Shown piece by piece: positions 1 through 6,100 of a stretch of DNA of 8,486 nucleotides; the first letter of the stretch is position 1; every line of letters begins with the position of its first letter. The position numbers were made by a program, and so were the translations under genes. The stretch comes from CAZTPH01 sp031552655 (GTDB taxonomy: Bacteria > Pseudomonadota > Gammaproteobacteria > UBA9339). The notes below the pieces were generated by a model. That model had not been told where the DNA came from. It saw only the letters and a program-made list of their open reading frames with translations, and made no database searches. The DNA lies in contig JAVBML010000072.1 of NCBI GenBank assembly GCA_031552655.1, forward strand, positions 1 to 8,486, in the 5' to 3' direction.

Positions 1-42
1 CCAAGGAGAACGAAGTGTAGGCTAGAAGTCCGAGGTAGGTGA

Positions 43-78
43 GGGTTTTTAGTAGAGCAAAGCGAGTGCTAAAAATCT
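43..78. repeat. Imperfect inverted repeat (hairpin)
   Basis: The arms TTTTTAG (46-52) and CTAAAAA (69-75) are perfectly complementary. The stem extends outward and inward by a few pairs if G-T wobbles are allowed (43-54 with 67-78). The loop is purine-rich and contains GAGCAAAGCGAG. On the minus strand this hairpin lies inside an open frame that runs off the left edge. No T-tract follows it on either strand in the usual terminator position, so its role is open. Confidence 0.45.
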
Positions 79-157
79 ATACTAAGCGTTAAGTCATAGT
101 AGCGTATTCCAGCTGCGGGACGGCCGAGGCCAATTAACTTGGCGCGTTAAGACGAGT

Positions 158-186
158 ACGTTTAGGGGTCACGATGGCCTAAACGT
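158..186. terminator. Perfect 9-bp hairpin just past the end of the 254-residue gene
   Basis: ACGTTTAGG (158-166) pairs exactly with CCTAAACGT (178-186) around an 11-nt loop. It sits immediately beyond the stop codon (188-190) of the minus-strand gene, where a transcript end is expected. It lacks the T-run of a standard intrinsic terminator on the minus strand (the transcript continues ACTCG), so it may instead be an RNA-stabilising 3' structure or a repeat unit. An alternative smaller stem (GGTCA with TGGCC, 167-179) would compete with it. Confidence 0.35.
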
Positions 187-187
187 T

Positions 188-952
188 TCATGAGTTAGCG
201 GCACTCCTGTAATTAAACAAAATATTTTGCTCCCGCCTATTGTGATCGTTCAAGGTCGCTTTATATATAGCTAGTTGCTGCAATTGACTAATATACTTTC
301 CGGATAGCAATTGCTCATCCAGGCCACCTAAAAGATCTATACTAATACTCGAACTGGTTAATCCCAAAATATTTCCAATGTAATTGCGCCAAGTATTTTC
401 TGGAAAATTTACAACCTCATCCAAGGGAGAATATTTAGTAGAAAACTTAGCCACTCTTTTCAGAGAATTTACCACGGCCTCGTACTCAATCTCTCCTGGC
501 TCCAATGGCATACCATCCATTTTCTTAACTTCAACTCCAATTTCCGGCGTAGAAAACCAATCACAAAAATCCATTTCACCGAATAACCGATCTCCATTGG
601 TAGTCAGCACAACATCATAGCTTTCATCGGAAATCAATGCACTGAATTGGTCAGCCCATGATTTTTCATCATCGATGTTCAACTCTTCTAAACATTTATC
701 TACAGCTGCGAAATCAATGCGACGCACGCGGCTAAATTTAAAAATCACCTTCGAGGGATCAGCTACGCTTGGTTCCCGAGTAATGGTAACGTTATAAAAT
801 TTATCGGCTAAAAATTGTTTCAGGGTAGTTACTACTTGCTGGCCATATTTTTGAACTGCATACAGCTCGCGGCGAGCATAGCCTCCAAGCCTATGTCTCG
901 TAGCTAGATAGGCATAACTTCCAACCGCAATTCCCCCCATCAGCGGCATCAT
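188..952 (-). CDS. Hypothetical protein, 254 residues, downstream of aldolase
   Basis: I do not recognise the family. The protein starts with two methionines; the first (base 952) is chosen because an AGGGAGG ribosome-binding site (960-966) lies 7 nt upstream, and a third in-frame methionine is at residue 5. Residues 1-16 are glycine-rich and mildly hydrophobic and are followed by a basic stretch (RHRLGGYARR, 19-28). This could be a weak membrane anchor but is not a convincing signal peptide. The middle (about 85-160) is acidic and mixed, with aromatic patches such as MDFCDWF (127-133). The C-terminal third is rich in L, S and Q and looks helical. No catalytic motif stands out. The gene lies 55 nt downstream of the aldolase gene on the same strand, with the same ribosome-binding sequence, so the two are probably co-transcribed. 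There is no functional link to glycolysis in the sequence itself. Confidence 0.75.
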   Translation of the reverse strand: MMPLMGGIAVGSYAYLATRHRLGGYARRELYAVQKYGQQVVTTLKQFLADKFYNVTITREPSVADPSKVIFKFSRVRRIDFAAVDKCLEELNIDDEKSWADQFSALISDESYDVVLTTNGDRLFGEMDFCDWFSTPEIGVEVKKMDGMPLEPGEIEYEAVVNSLKRVAKFSTKYSPLDEVVNFPENTWRNYIGNILGLTSSSISIDLLGGLDEQLLSGKYISQLQQLAIYKATLNDHNRREQNILFNYRSAANS

Positions 953-1007
953 AGATCAACCTCCCTATTTCACTTAGATTTTCCAATTATCGCCCACGGG
1001 CAATATG

Positions 1008-1937
1008 CTAAATGCGATTACTGCTACCCAATACGTAGGACAACTTATGCTTTACCACCTGTTTTATGGCATCGCGAGCTGGAGCTAAATACTTACGGGG
1101 ATCAAAATTAGCGGGCTCATTTCCTAAGCTTTTCCTAACCATGGCAGTCATGGCCAATCTAAGATCAGAATCTATATTGATTTTACATACCGCCATGGTA
1201 GCCGCTTTTTTCAATAACTCCTCCGGGACTCCCCGAGCTCCGGGTAAATTACCACCAAATCTATTTATAATCTCCACATACTCCGGTATTACGGAAGAAG
1301 CTCCGTGGAGCACAATGGGAAAATTAGGCAATCTGCGGGCAATTTCCTCTAAAATATCAAAGCGTAGCCTTGCTTCACCTTTAAATTTATAAGCCCCGTG
1401 GCTAGTACCCATGGCAATGGCCAAAGAATCTATCCCGGTTTTTGCTACAAACTCCTCCGCCTCAGTAGGATCCGTATAAAATGCATTATCATCCGTAACC
1501 TTAATGTCATCTTCAACTCCAGCTAATCTTCCCAATTCCGCCTCCACAGCAACTCCCCGGGGGTGGGCATACTCAACAACTTTACGGGTAAGAAGTATAT
1601 TATCTGCCAAAGATAGGTGGGACCCATCGATCATCACCGAGGTAAAACCACCATCTATGCAAGATTTGCATAGTTCAAAGGAATCACCGTGATCAAGGTG
1701 CAAGCATATGGGTAAGTCCGTCTCCACAATGGCAGCCTCCACTAGCTTCATTAGATAGGTATGGTTTGCATATTTTCTTGCCCCCGCAGATACCTGTAAA
1801 ATTAGTGGGGCACGTTCCTCTTGCGCTGCCTCGGTAATGCCCTGTATAATTTCCATATTATTAACATTGAAAGCACCGATGGCATAGCCACCATCGTAGG
1901 CCTTGGTAAACATCTCCTTGGTAGATACTAATGGCAT
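1008..1937 (-). CDS. fba: Class II (type B) fructose-bisphosphate aldolase
   Basis: This zinc-dependent cytoplasmic enzyme reversibly cleaves fructose 1,6-bisphosphate to dihydroxyacetone phosphate and glyceraldehyde 3-phosphate in glycolysis and gluconeogenesis. The 309 residues form one TIM-barrel domain of family-normal length. Visible motifs are the N-terminal GAFNVNNMEIIQ (21-32), catalytic LDHGD with Asp82 and zinc ligand His83, VEAELG (131-136), a second ligand His180 in GTSHGAYKFKG, a third ligand His211 in VLHGASS, and the phosphate-binding KINIDSD (252-258). This spacing is that of type B enzymes, not the roughly 359-residue type A FbaA of E. coli. The related tagatose-bisphosphate aldolases (GatY/KbaY) are the main alternative, but the length and the insert around 225-245 favour Fba. 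An AGGGAGG site lies 5 nt upstream of the start. The promoter at 1980-2008 is divergent from that of lepB. Confidence 0.95.
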   Translation of the reverse strand: MPLVSTKEMFTKAYDGGYAIGAFNVNNMEIIQGITEAAQEERAPLILQVSAGARKYANHTYLMKLVEAAIVETDLPICLHLDHGDSFELCKSCIDGGFTSVMIDGSHLSLADNILLTRKVVEYAHPRGVAVEAELGRLAGVEDDIKVTDDNAFYTDPTEAEEFVAKTGIDSLAIAMGTSHGAYKFKGEARLRFDILEEIARRLPNFPIVLHGASSVIPEYVEIINRFGGNLPGARGVPEELLKKAATMAVCKINIDSDLRLAMTAMVRKSLGNEPANFDPRKYLAPARDAIKQVVKHKLSYVLGSSNRI

Positions 1938-1979
1938 AAAATCCTCCCTATTTAAGTTTTGTGACTAGCTTTGATAGAT

Positions 1980-2008
1980 ATTTTAGCAAAAATTAATCTC
2001 ATTGTAAA
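1980..2008 (-). promoter_or_regulatory. Sigma70-type promoter for the aldolase gene
   Basis: Read on the minus strand, the -35 box is TTTACA (2008-2003) and the -10 box is TAAAAT (1985-1980). Each matches five of six consensus positions, and the spacer is exactly 17 nt. It lies about 43 nt upstream of the aldolase start and points away from lepB. No operator-like palindrome was seen around it. Confidence 0.65.
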
Positions 2009-2026
2009 AATTTATTGCGAGCATTA

Positions 2027-2055
2027 TTGACAGTAAAGGGGCTGCATTATAGGTT
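2027..2055 (+). promoter_or_regulatory. Likely promoter of the lepB-rnc-era operon
   Basis: There is a consensus -35 TTGACA at 2027-2032. The -10 is less clear: TATAGG at 2048-2053 (15-nt spacer, four of six matches) or TAGGTT at 2050-2055 (17-nt spacer, three of six). Only 18 nt separate this -35 from that of the divergent aldolase promoter, so the two polymerases would compete for the same short region. lepA, which often precedes lepB in gammaproteobacteria, is absent here, which fits an operon with its own promoter. Confidence 0.5.
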
Positions 2056-2090
2056 AATAGCTATCTACTTATCATTTTTCGCGGATACAT

Positions 2091-2876
2091 ATGTTCGAAT
2101 TTAAATTGCTCTTCGATGTACCATTGTTACTAACCCTAGTGACCCTACTTAGCGGTCTTCTGGTACTACTGGACCTAATATATTTTACCAAACAAAAAAG
2201 AAATCGTGGAAAATTAACGCTGGTATTCGATTGTGCAAAATCATTTTTTCCAATTTTTTTATCGGTTTTACTAATTCGCTCGTTCCTTATCCAACCCTAC
2301 AGAGTACCCACGGGCTCCCTGGAACCCACAATTATGCCCGGCGATTTCATCATTGTTAATCAATATGCATACGGCCTTCGTTTGCCCGTGTTTAATAAAA
2401 AAATATTGTCCATTGGCTCACCAAAACGGGGAGATGTGGCGCTATTTCGCTATCCCGTTGATCCCGCAGTTATATTTGTTAAAAGGGTCATTGGCTTACC
2501 CGGTGATCGCATTAGCTATCGCAATAAAACTTTAACTATCAACGGTAAAGTGGCAGAACAAACGGATCTAGGCGTGGAACTAGAAACTGCCAATGGTTTC
2601 TATGCTCCCGTGCGAGCTAAACTTGAAGACCTAGGTGAAGTTACTCACAAAATATACATTAAACCAAACCGTAAAGAATTTGAAGAATTTGAATTAGTCA
2701 TCCCGGAAGGTAGTTACTTTATGATGGGCGACAACCGTGATAATAGCAACGACAGTCGCGCCTGGGGAGTGGTACCGGAAAAGAATCTCATTGGTAAGGC
2801 ATTTGGCATTTGGATGAGCTGGGATCACCCCAATAAAAAAATTCGCTGGCAGAGAATTGGTAAAAAGGTCTACTAG
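2091..2876 (+). CDS. lepB: Signal peptidase I (leader peptidase)
   Basis: This inner-membrane serine protease removes signal peptides from proteins exported by Sec and Tat. The 261 residues show two N-terminal hydrophobic segments (about 11-31 and 50-66) separated by a short basic cytoplasmic loop (KQKRNRGK), then the periplasmic catalytic domain. Box B is VPTGSLEPTIMPGD with nucleophile Ser76. Box D is FVKRVIGLPGD with general-base Lys131. Box E is MMGDNRDNSNDSR (211-223). Together they give the intact Ser/Lys dyad. Leu77 and Glu78 replace the MM seen after the serine in E. coli; I recall the same GSLEPT form from Legionella and Coxiella. The start lacks a strong ribosome-binding site (only GCGGA at 2081-2085). 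The stop is 2 nt from the rnc start. Confidence 0.95.
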   Translation: MFEFKLLFDVPLLLTLVTLLSGLLVLLDLIYFTKQKRNRGKLTLVFDCAKSFFPIFLSVLLIRSFLIQPYRVPTGSLEPTIMPGDFIIVNQYAYGLRLPVFNKKILSIGSPKRGDVALFRYPVDPAVIFVKRVIGLPGDRISYRNKTLTINGKVAEQTDLGVELETANGFYAPVRAKLEDLGEVTHKIYIKPNRKEFEEFELVIPEGSYFMMGDNRDNSNDSRAWGVVPEKNLIGKAFGIWMSWDHPNKKIRWQRIGKKVY

Positions 2877-2878
2877 CA

Positions 2879-3556
2879 ATGAATTATGAAGCGTTCTTTG
2901 AGAAAATAGGATACTACTTTCGCAATCCTGAATTTCTCGAGCAAGCTCTTAGACATCGTAGTCTGGGGAAACATAGTAATGAACGCCTTGAATTTCTAGG
3001 AGATTCCATTTTGAACTTCATCATAGCAGATGAGCTGTTCTATCGCTATCCAGAAATGAAAGAAGGAGATCTAAGTCGCCTCAGATCCAATTTAGTAAAT
3101 GGTGAAGTATTAGCTACCCTTGCCCAGGAATTGGAAATCGGTAGTGCCATAAAATTTGGGCATGGAGAACTGCATGGCCAAGGCCAAAAAAATAGATCTA
3201 TTCTTGCCGATACCATGGAAGCCATCATTGGGGCCATATATCTAGATAGTGGTTTCACCGTAACCCAGCGCCACGTCTTGCTGTGGTTTGCTTCCAGGCT
3301 TAATAATATTACGGAAATCAATAAAGATCCTAAAACAAAGCTACAGGAGTTAATGCAAATGAAAAGAAAACCATTACCACTATATGCCGTTATGGAAACC
3401 ACGGGGGCAGCTCATTCTAAGATTTTCAAAGTTTCATGCAACGTAGATAGTATAAGTGAAATCACCATTGGCAGTGGCGCCAACAAAAGAGCAGCCGAGC
3501 GAGATGCGGCCACTAAAATGCTCCATAAATTAAGTGAAAAGCTAAATGAACACTAG
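2879..3556 (+). CDS. rnc: Ribonuclease III
   Basis: This enzyme cleaves double-stranded RNA, processing the rRNA precursor and some mRNAs in the cytoplasm. The 225 residues match the usual bacterial length. The N-terminal endonuclease domain (about 1-145) contains the signature ERLEFLGDSIL (35-45), supplying Glu38 and Asp42, then EGD (62-64), and the second metal-binding pair in ILADTMEAIIG (Asp111, Glu114). The C-terminal double-stranded-RNA-binding domain (about 150-222) begins DPKTKLQELMQ and ends with the lysine/alanine-rich helix KRAAERDAATKML. All expected catalytic residues are present. The gene starts 2 nt after the lepB stop, with an AAAAAGG stretch inside the end of lepB as a possible ribosome-binding site, and its last 11 nt overlap era. 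Translational coupling along the operon is likely. Confidence 0.95.
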   Translation: MNYEAFFEKIGYYFRNPEFLEQALRHRSLGKHSNERLEFLGDSILNFIIADELFYRYPEMKEGDLSRLRSNLVNGEVLATLAQELEIGSAIKFGHGELHGQGQKNRSILADTMEAIIGAIYLDSGFTVTQRHVLLWFASRLNNITEINKDPKTKLQELMQMKRKPLPLYAVMETTGAAHSKIFKVSCNVDSISEITIGSGANKRAAERDAATKMLHKLSEKLNEH

Positions 3557-4445
3557 GGAAATTACTCACGTAGGATATGTTGCCTTGCTAGGCCGCACTA
3601 ACGTTGGCAAATCTACCTTGGTAAATAAAATACTGGACACAAAAATAAGCATCACTGCAAAAAAAGCACAAACTACCAGAGATAAAATCCTAGGAATCAA
3701 AACCACTATTTCCCACCAAACTATCTACGTAGATACTCCGGGTCTCCACAAACATAGCGGCAATAAGTTAAATTCTCATATGAATAAAATAGCCCTGGGC
3801 ACCATGAGTGATGTTGACGTAGCAGTACTAGTGACCGCAGGCACCATGTGGACCTCCGAAGATGATTGGATTTTACAAAGAATAAAGGTAACAAAAATTC
3901 CGATCATACTTGCTATCAATAAAGTAGATCTCATAGCTAAAAAAAATTTACTTCTCACACACATAGAAAACATCAGTAAAAAACATAATTTCGTCGCAAT
4001 CATCCCCCTATCTGCCTACAAGGGAATCAACATCGCCACCCTTGAAACCACCATAGCTACCCTACTTCCTCCAGGACCCTTTCTTTTTCCTCCTCATCAA
4101 CGCCATGAACGCAATGATAAATTTTGGATTGCCGAAATTATACGAGAAAAATTAACTAGATACCTCGGCGCTGAGCTGCCCTATGCCATCTCCGTCGTTG
4201 TTGAAAATATGGAAAAAAAACAGCGCCTCTATACCATTACAGCAACCATCTATGTCGAACGCCCCAGCCAAAGAAAAATCATCCTCGGTGTTGGGGGAGA
4301 AAATTTAAAAAAAATAGGTACGTTAGCTAGAAAATCCATGGAAAAACATCTGGCGGAAAAAGTATTTTTACAGCTCTGGATAAAAGTAAAAGCCAACTGG
4401 ACCAAGGATGATAAATTGCTACAACTATTTGGCTACGGCTCCTAA
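3546..4445 (+). CDS. era: GTPase Era, 16S rRNA-binding ribosome maturation factor
   Basis: Era is an essential GTPase that binds near the 3' end of 16S rRNA and helps mature the 30S subunit. The 299 residues contain the full GTPase set: G1 GRTNVGKS (16-23), the G2 region AKKAQTTR (38-45), G3 DTPGLH (63-68), G4 NKVD (125-128) and G5 SAYKG (156-160). A C-terminal KH RNA-binding domain follows (about 200-290), with the GxxG turn GVGG (248-251) and the family-typical end LQLWIKVKANW. G1 has Thr18 where most Era proteins have Pro. The start overlaps rnc by 11 nt and has no clear ribosome-binding site, suggesting re-initiation by ribosomes finishing rnc. The recO gene that often follows era is missing; 192 nt of non-coding DNA comes next instead. 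Confidence 0.95.
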   Translation: MNTREITHVGYVALLGRTNVGKSTLVNKILDTKISITAKKAQTTRDKILGIKTTISHQTIYVDTPGLHKHSGNKLNSHMNKIALGTMSDVDVAVLVTAGTMWTSEDDWILQRIKVTKIPIILAINKVDLIAKKNLLLTHIENISKKHNFVAIIPLSAYKGINIATLETTIATLLPPGPFLFPPHQRHERNDKFWIAEIIREKLTRYLGAELPYAISVVVENMEKKQRLYTITATIYVERPSQRKIILGVGGENLKKIGTLARKSMEKHLAEKVFLQLWIKVKANWTKDDKLLQLFGYGS

Positions 4446-4587
4446 ATACCACCGTCTCTTCCAAAACTTCACTTTCATCCGAAAATATGATCTTCCATAG
4501 CTTGCTTTTTTAAAACAAATGTTTGAGAATAGATTCACCATACGAGACCGTAGTGGTTTGTGGCAACATTTACTACTACAACAGATG

Positions 4588-4617
4588 GTAACATCTCTAG
4601 CAATCGATGGGTATAAT
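4588..4617 (+). promoter_or_regulatory. Promoter of the small lipoprotein gene
   Basis: A perfect -10 TATAAT (4612-4617) is preceded by GTAACA (4588-4593, four of six matches) with an 18-nt spacer. Transcription would start near 4624, giving a very short leader that still contains the AAGGAG ribosome-binding site at 4627-4632, 5 nt before the ATG. The rest of the 192-nt gap after era (4446-4587) shows no gene, no clear terminator for the era transcript and no obvious repeat. Confidence 0.6.
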
Positions 4618-4637
4618 AAACAAAACAAGGAGCCAAG

Positions 4638-4844
4638 ATGAAAAAATTAATTTCCATTGCTTTATGTATAGCCGTTTTTGGAGTTATTGGTTGTGCTACT
4701 AAGAATAAAACTACCGTAGCTACTAACCATGACTACGCCACTGTCACAGCGGAACACAAAACTAAATGTTCAAAGTGCAAAGCCAAAAAATGTCACAGCG
4801 GTAAATTTGGCATTGAAAAAACAGAATTGGATACTGCCAAGTAA
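4638..4844 (+). CDS. Small cysteine-cluster lipoprotein, 68 residues
   Basis: The N-terminus is a lipoprotein signal: MKK, a hydrophobic run (4-17), and lipobox VIGC with the lipidated Cys at residue 19, followed by Ala. There is no Asp at +2, so in a standard Lol system it would go to the outer membrane. The 50-residue mature part is polar and lysine-rich and carries a second cluster CSKCKAKKCH (44-53), that is C-x2-C-x4-C-H, which could bind a metal or form disulfides in the periplasm. I do not recognise the family. It has its own promoter, a good ribosome-binding site and a strong terminator, so it appears to be a highly expressible single-gene unit. That expression setup plus a textbook signal make it a real gene despite its size. 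Confidence 0.8.
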   Translation: MKKLISIALCIAVFGVIGCATKNKTTVATNHDYATVTAEHKTKCSKCKAKKCHSGKFGIEKTELDTAK

Positions 4845-4858
4845 TTTTTTAATTCTGC

Positions 4859-4896
4859 ATAATAAAAGAGCCGACATTTTGCGGCTCTTTTATTAT
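4859..4896. terminator. Bidirectional intrinsic terminator
   Basis: A perfect 15-bp stem (4859-4873 with 4882-4896) with an 8-nt loop ACATTTTG has a GC-rich core GAGCCG/CGGCTC flanked by A-runs on the left and T-runs on the right. This gives a terminator with a T-tract on both strands. It sits between the stop codons of two convergent genes, the lipoprotein and the 328-residue protein, and would serve both. An outer pair of arms, TTCTGCAT (4853-4860) and ATGCAGAA (4912-4919), is also complementary; the right arm lies over the end of the minus-strand gene. Confidence 0.9.
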
Positions 4897-4909
4897 TGTC
4901 TCAAAGGAT

Positions 4910-5896
4910 CTATGCAGAAAACTGCTGTGCTAATTGTTTATCGAAATTTCCAGGAAGGCTCAGCGCATAGCTAAGAATTTGTGAAACCGCATTTTCAAAT
5001 TTTCTTTCTAGTTTCTCTGCAAGCTCTTCCTGGGCTCTGATCTGTTCCATGGTAACTTCATATTTACTTTTGAATTCCTCGGTTAATTTCCGATGCTGTC
5101 TACGCACTTCTTCCAAATAGGGAGCTAAGGTTTTAAATATTCTAGCTTCCTCTTCTGATTTTTTAAAGGAACGACTCAATATTTGCCATAGTAAATAGTG
5201 AACTATAATCTCCTGGGGCGTTGATTTTTTAGCAAAGGAGATATTTACTTTTTTCAGCTCCTCCTTTTTTTCTACAATGGAACGAGGATTATCATTTGCT
5301 AATTCCGTAATCTCCTCCTGGGTTAAAATAATACCGTGGCTATGCTTCAATTGTTCCACTAAATTTTGCGTTGACTGTTGATGATATTTTGCCCAGGATA
5401 GTTCATTTTCTGCCACCAGTTGGTCAACGCTCTGTAACAATTTACCAAATTCATCATTGATAGTTAATAATTCATGTTCATAGGAACTCAGCAAAGTTAA
5501 GTTATGATCTAATTTCTTATCATTGGCAAAATCAGGGGCTGCATCATCTGTACCATCATCCACCATTTCATTTACTTTTTCGTGATCTATCATGGATTCA
5601 ATGACGTTTTCCTCAATATTTTCCCATTGTAGCTTAGTTCTATTTAATCTTTTTGTCATTTCCAAGGAGACCCGATGGATAGCAGCAATGACACGAAATG
5701 CATTAGCTACTATGTTGCTATGGTGCTCCTGAGCTTCTAAAACCTGAGATGGCGATAGAGTTAACTTTTCCCGTTTCTCGTTTTTTTCATGGATATCACT
5801 GGTAGAACATCTAAGAATACATTTCCATAAATTAGGCATATCATTTCTAATTAGGGATAGCATTACTATGGTTTCCGTAGAAATAAACTCCTGCAT
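4910..5896 (-). CDS. Hypothetical charged, probably coiled-coil protein, 328 residues
   Basis: I do not recognise the family. The start at 5896 is supported by TGGAGA ending 5 nt upstream and a TATAAT box about 25 nt upstream. There is no signal peptide or long membrane segment, so it is predicted cytoplasmic or delivered by another route. Residues 1-30 are mixed with two Cys. Residues 50-110 are helical. An acidic linker DDGTDDAAPDF follows (113-123). About 130-220 and 240-310 are rich in E, K, L and Q with heptad-like spacing, notably the run from EEEARIF (248-254) through EELAEKLERKFENAV (290-304). No enzymatic motif is seen. Long helical orphans of this kind are common among secreted effectors of Legionella-like bacteria, but the same look fits structural or phage-derived proteins; the effector idea is inference. 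It is transcribed alone and converges on the lipoprotein gene. Confidence 0.8.
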   Translation of the reverse strand: MQEFISTETIVMLSLIRNDMPNLWKCILRCSTSDIHEKNEKREKLTLSPSQVLEAQEHHSNIVANAFRVIAAIHRVSLEMTKRLNRTKLQWENIEENVIESMIDHEKVNEMVDDGTDDAAPDFANDKKLDHNLTLLSSYEHELLTINDEFGKLLQSVDQLVAENELSWAKYHQQSTQNLVEQLKHSHGIILTQEEITELANDNPRSIVEKKEELKKVNISFAKKSTPQEIIVHYLLWQILSRSFKKSEEEARIFKTLAPYLEEVRRQHRKLTEEFKSKYEVTMEQIRAQEELAEKLERKFENAVSQILSYALSLPGNFDKQLAQQFSA

Positions 5897-5920
5897 AGTC
5901 TCTCCATAAACTTTTTATTC

Positions 5921-5926
5921 ATTATA
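5921..5926 (-). promoter_or_regulatory. -10 box of the 328-residue protein gene
   Basis: On the minus strand the sequence reads TATAAT, 24 nt upstream of the ATG, giving a leader of about 17 nt with the ribosome-binding site in it. The expected -35 position holds only TGGTTT or a near variant, which is poor. The T-rich stretch above it may help, or an activator may be needed. Confidence 0.5.
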
Positions 5927-6038
5927 TACTTTTCTTTTACAAAAAACCACTCCCCAATTCATTTTTTATCGCTTCGAAAAAAACAACCCTCACTAATTCA
6001 AGGAAAATTAACAATTATTTATCCCATTTATAATTATA

Positions 6039-6047
6039 TGCTATAAT
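6039..6047 (+). promoter_or_regulatory. Extended -10 promoter of the ankyrin gene pair
   Basis: TGCTATAAT is a perfect -10 hexamer (6042-6047) with the TGn extension (6039-6041). The -35 region is weak (TTATCC at 6019-6024, 17-nt spacer), as is usual for extended -10 promoters. Transcription would begin near 6054, leaving a leader of about 47 nt that includes the AAGGGG ribosome-binding site (6087-6092). The 204-nt gap between the flanking divergent genes is otherwise AT-rich with no gene. Confidence 0.6.
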
Positions 6048-6100
6048 AAATTGTGTGGATATCGTACGTCACGAAATGTAAAATGTAAGGGGCACTAATA

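Larger units (their letters stand above)
1..187. other. Non-coding, structured segment of raised GC content
   Basis: No complete reading frame with a start and a ribosome-binding site is visible. GC is about 49% by hand count over bases 1-180, against roughly 23-38% in sample lines of the rnc and accessory genes, although the aldolase also reaches about 45%. The stretch contains an imperfect hairpin at 43-78, a short stem GCCAA/TTGGC at 129-143, and a perfect 9-bp inverted repeat at 158-186. The octamer GCGTTAAG occurs twice (86-93 and 144-151). On the minus strand a frame is open from base 76 to the window edge, with no start codon inside the window. It could be a dispersed palindromic repeat, the decayed end of a gene, or part of a structured RNA. 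I cannot name it. Confidence 0.5.

Noticed and set aside
1..187. tRNA, RNase P RNA or tmRNA
   Set aside because: No cloverleaf, CCA-ended acceptor pair or known conserved core of these RNAs could be found by eye on either strand.
978..1010. GCCC/GGGC inverted repeat between the aldolase and the 254-residue gene as a terminator
   Set aside because: The stem is four pairs with a 2-nt loop (or three pairs with four), and no T-run follows; it is too weak to call.
3046..3402. 118-codon minus-strand open frame inside rnc
   Set aside because: It lies wholly antisense to a clear RNase III gene with intact motifs and shows no recognisable domain or ribosome-binding site.
4425..4628. 67-codon minus-strand frame in the era-lipoprotein gap
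   Set aside because: It overlaps the end of era and the lipoprotein promoter, is of odd composition, and has no ribosome-binding site that I could see.
4729..4974. 81-codon plus-strand frame overlapping the lipoprotein and the terminator
   Set aside because: It runs through a perfect terminator stem and into the end of the convergent gene, and has no start signal of its own; the lipoprotein frame has a signal peptide and ribosome-binding site.
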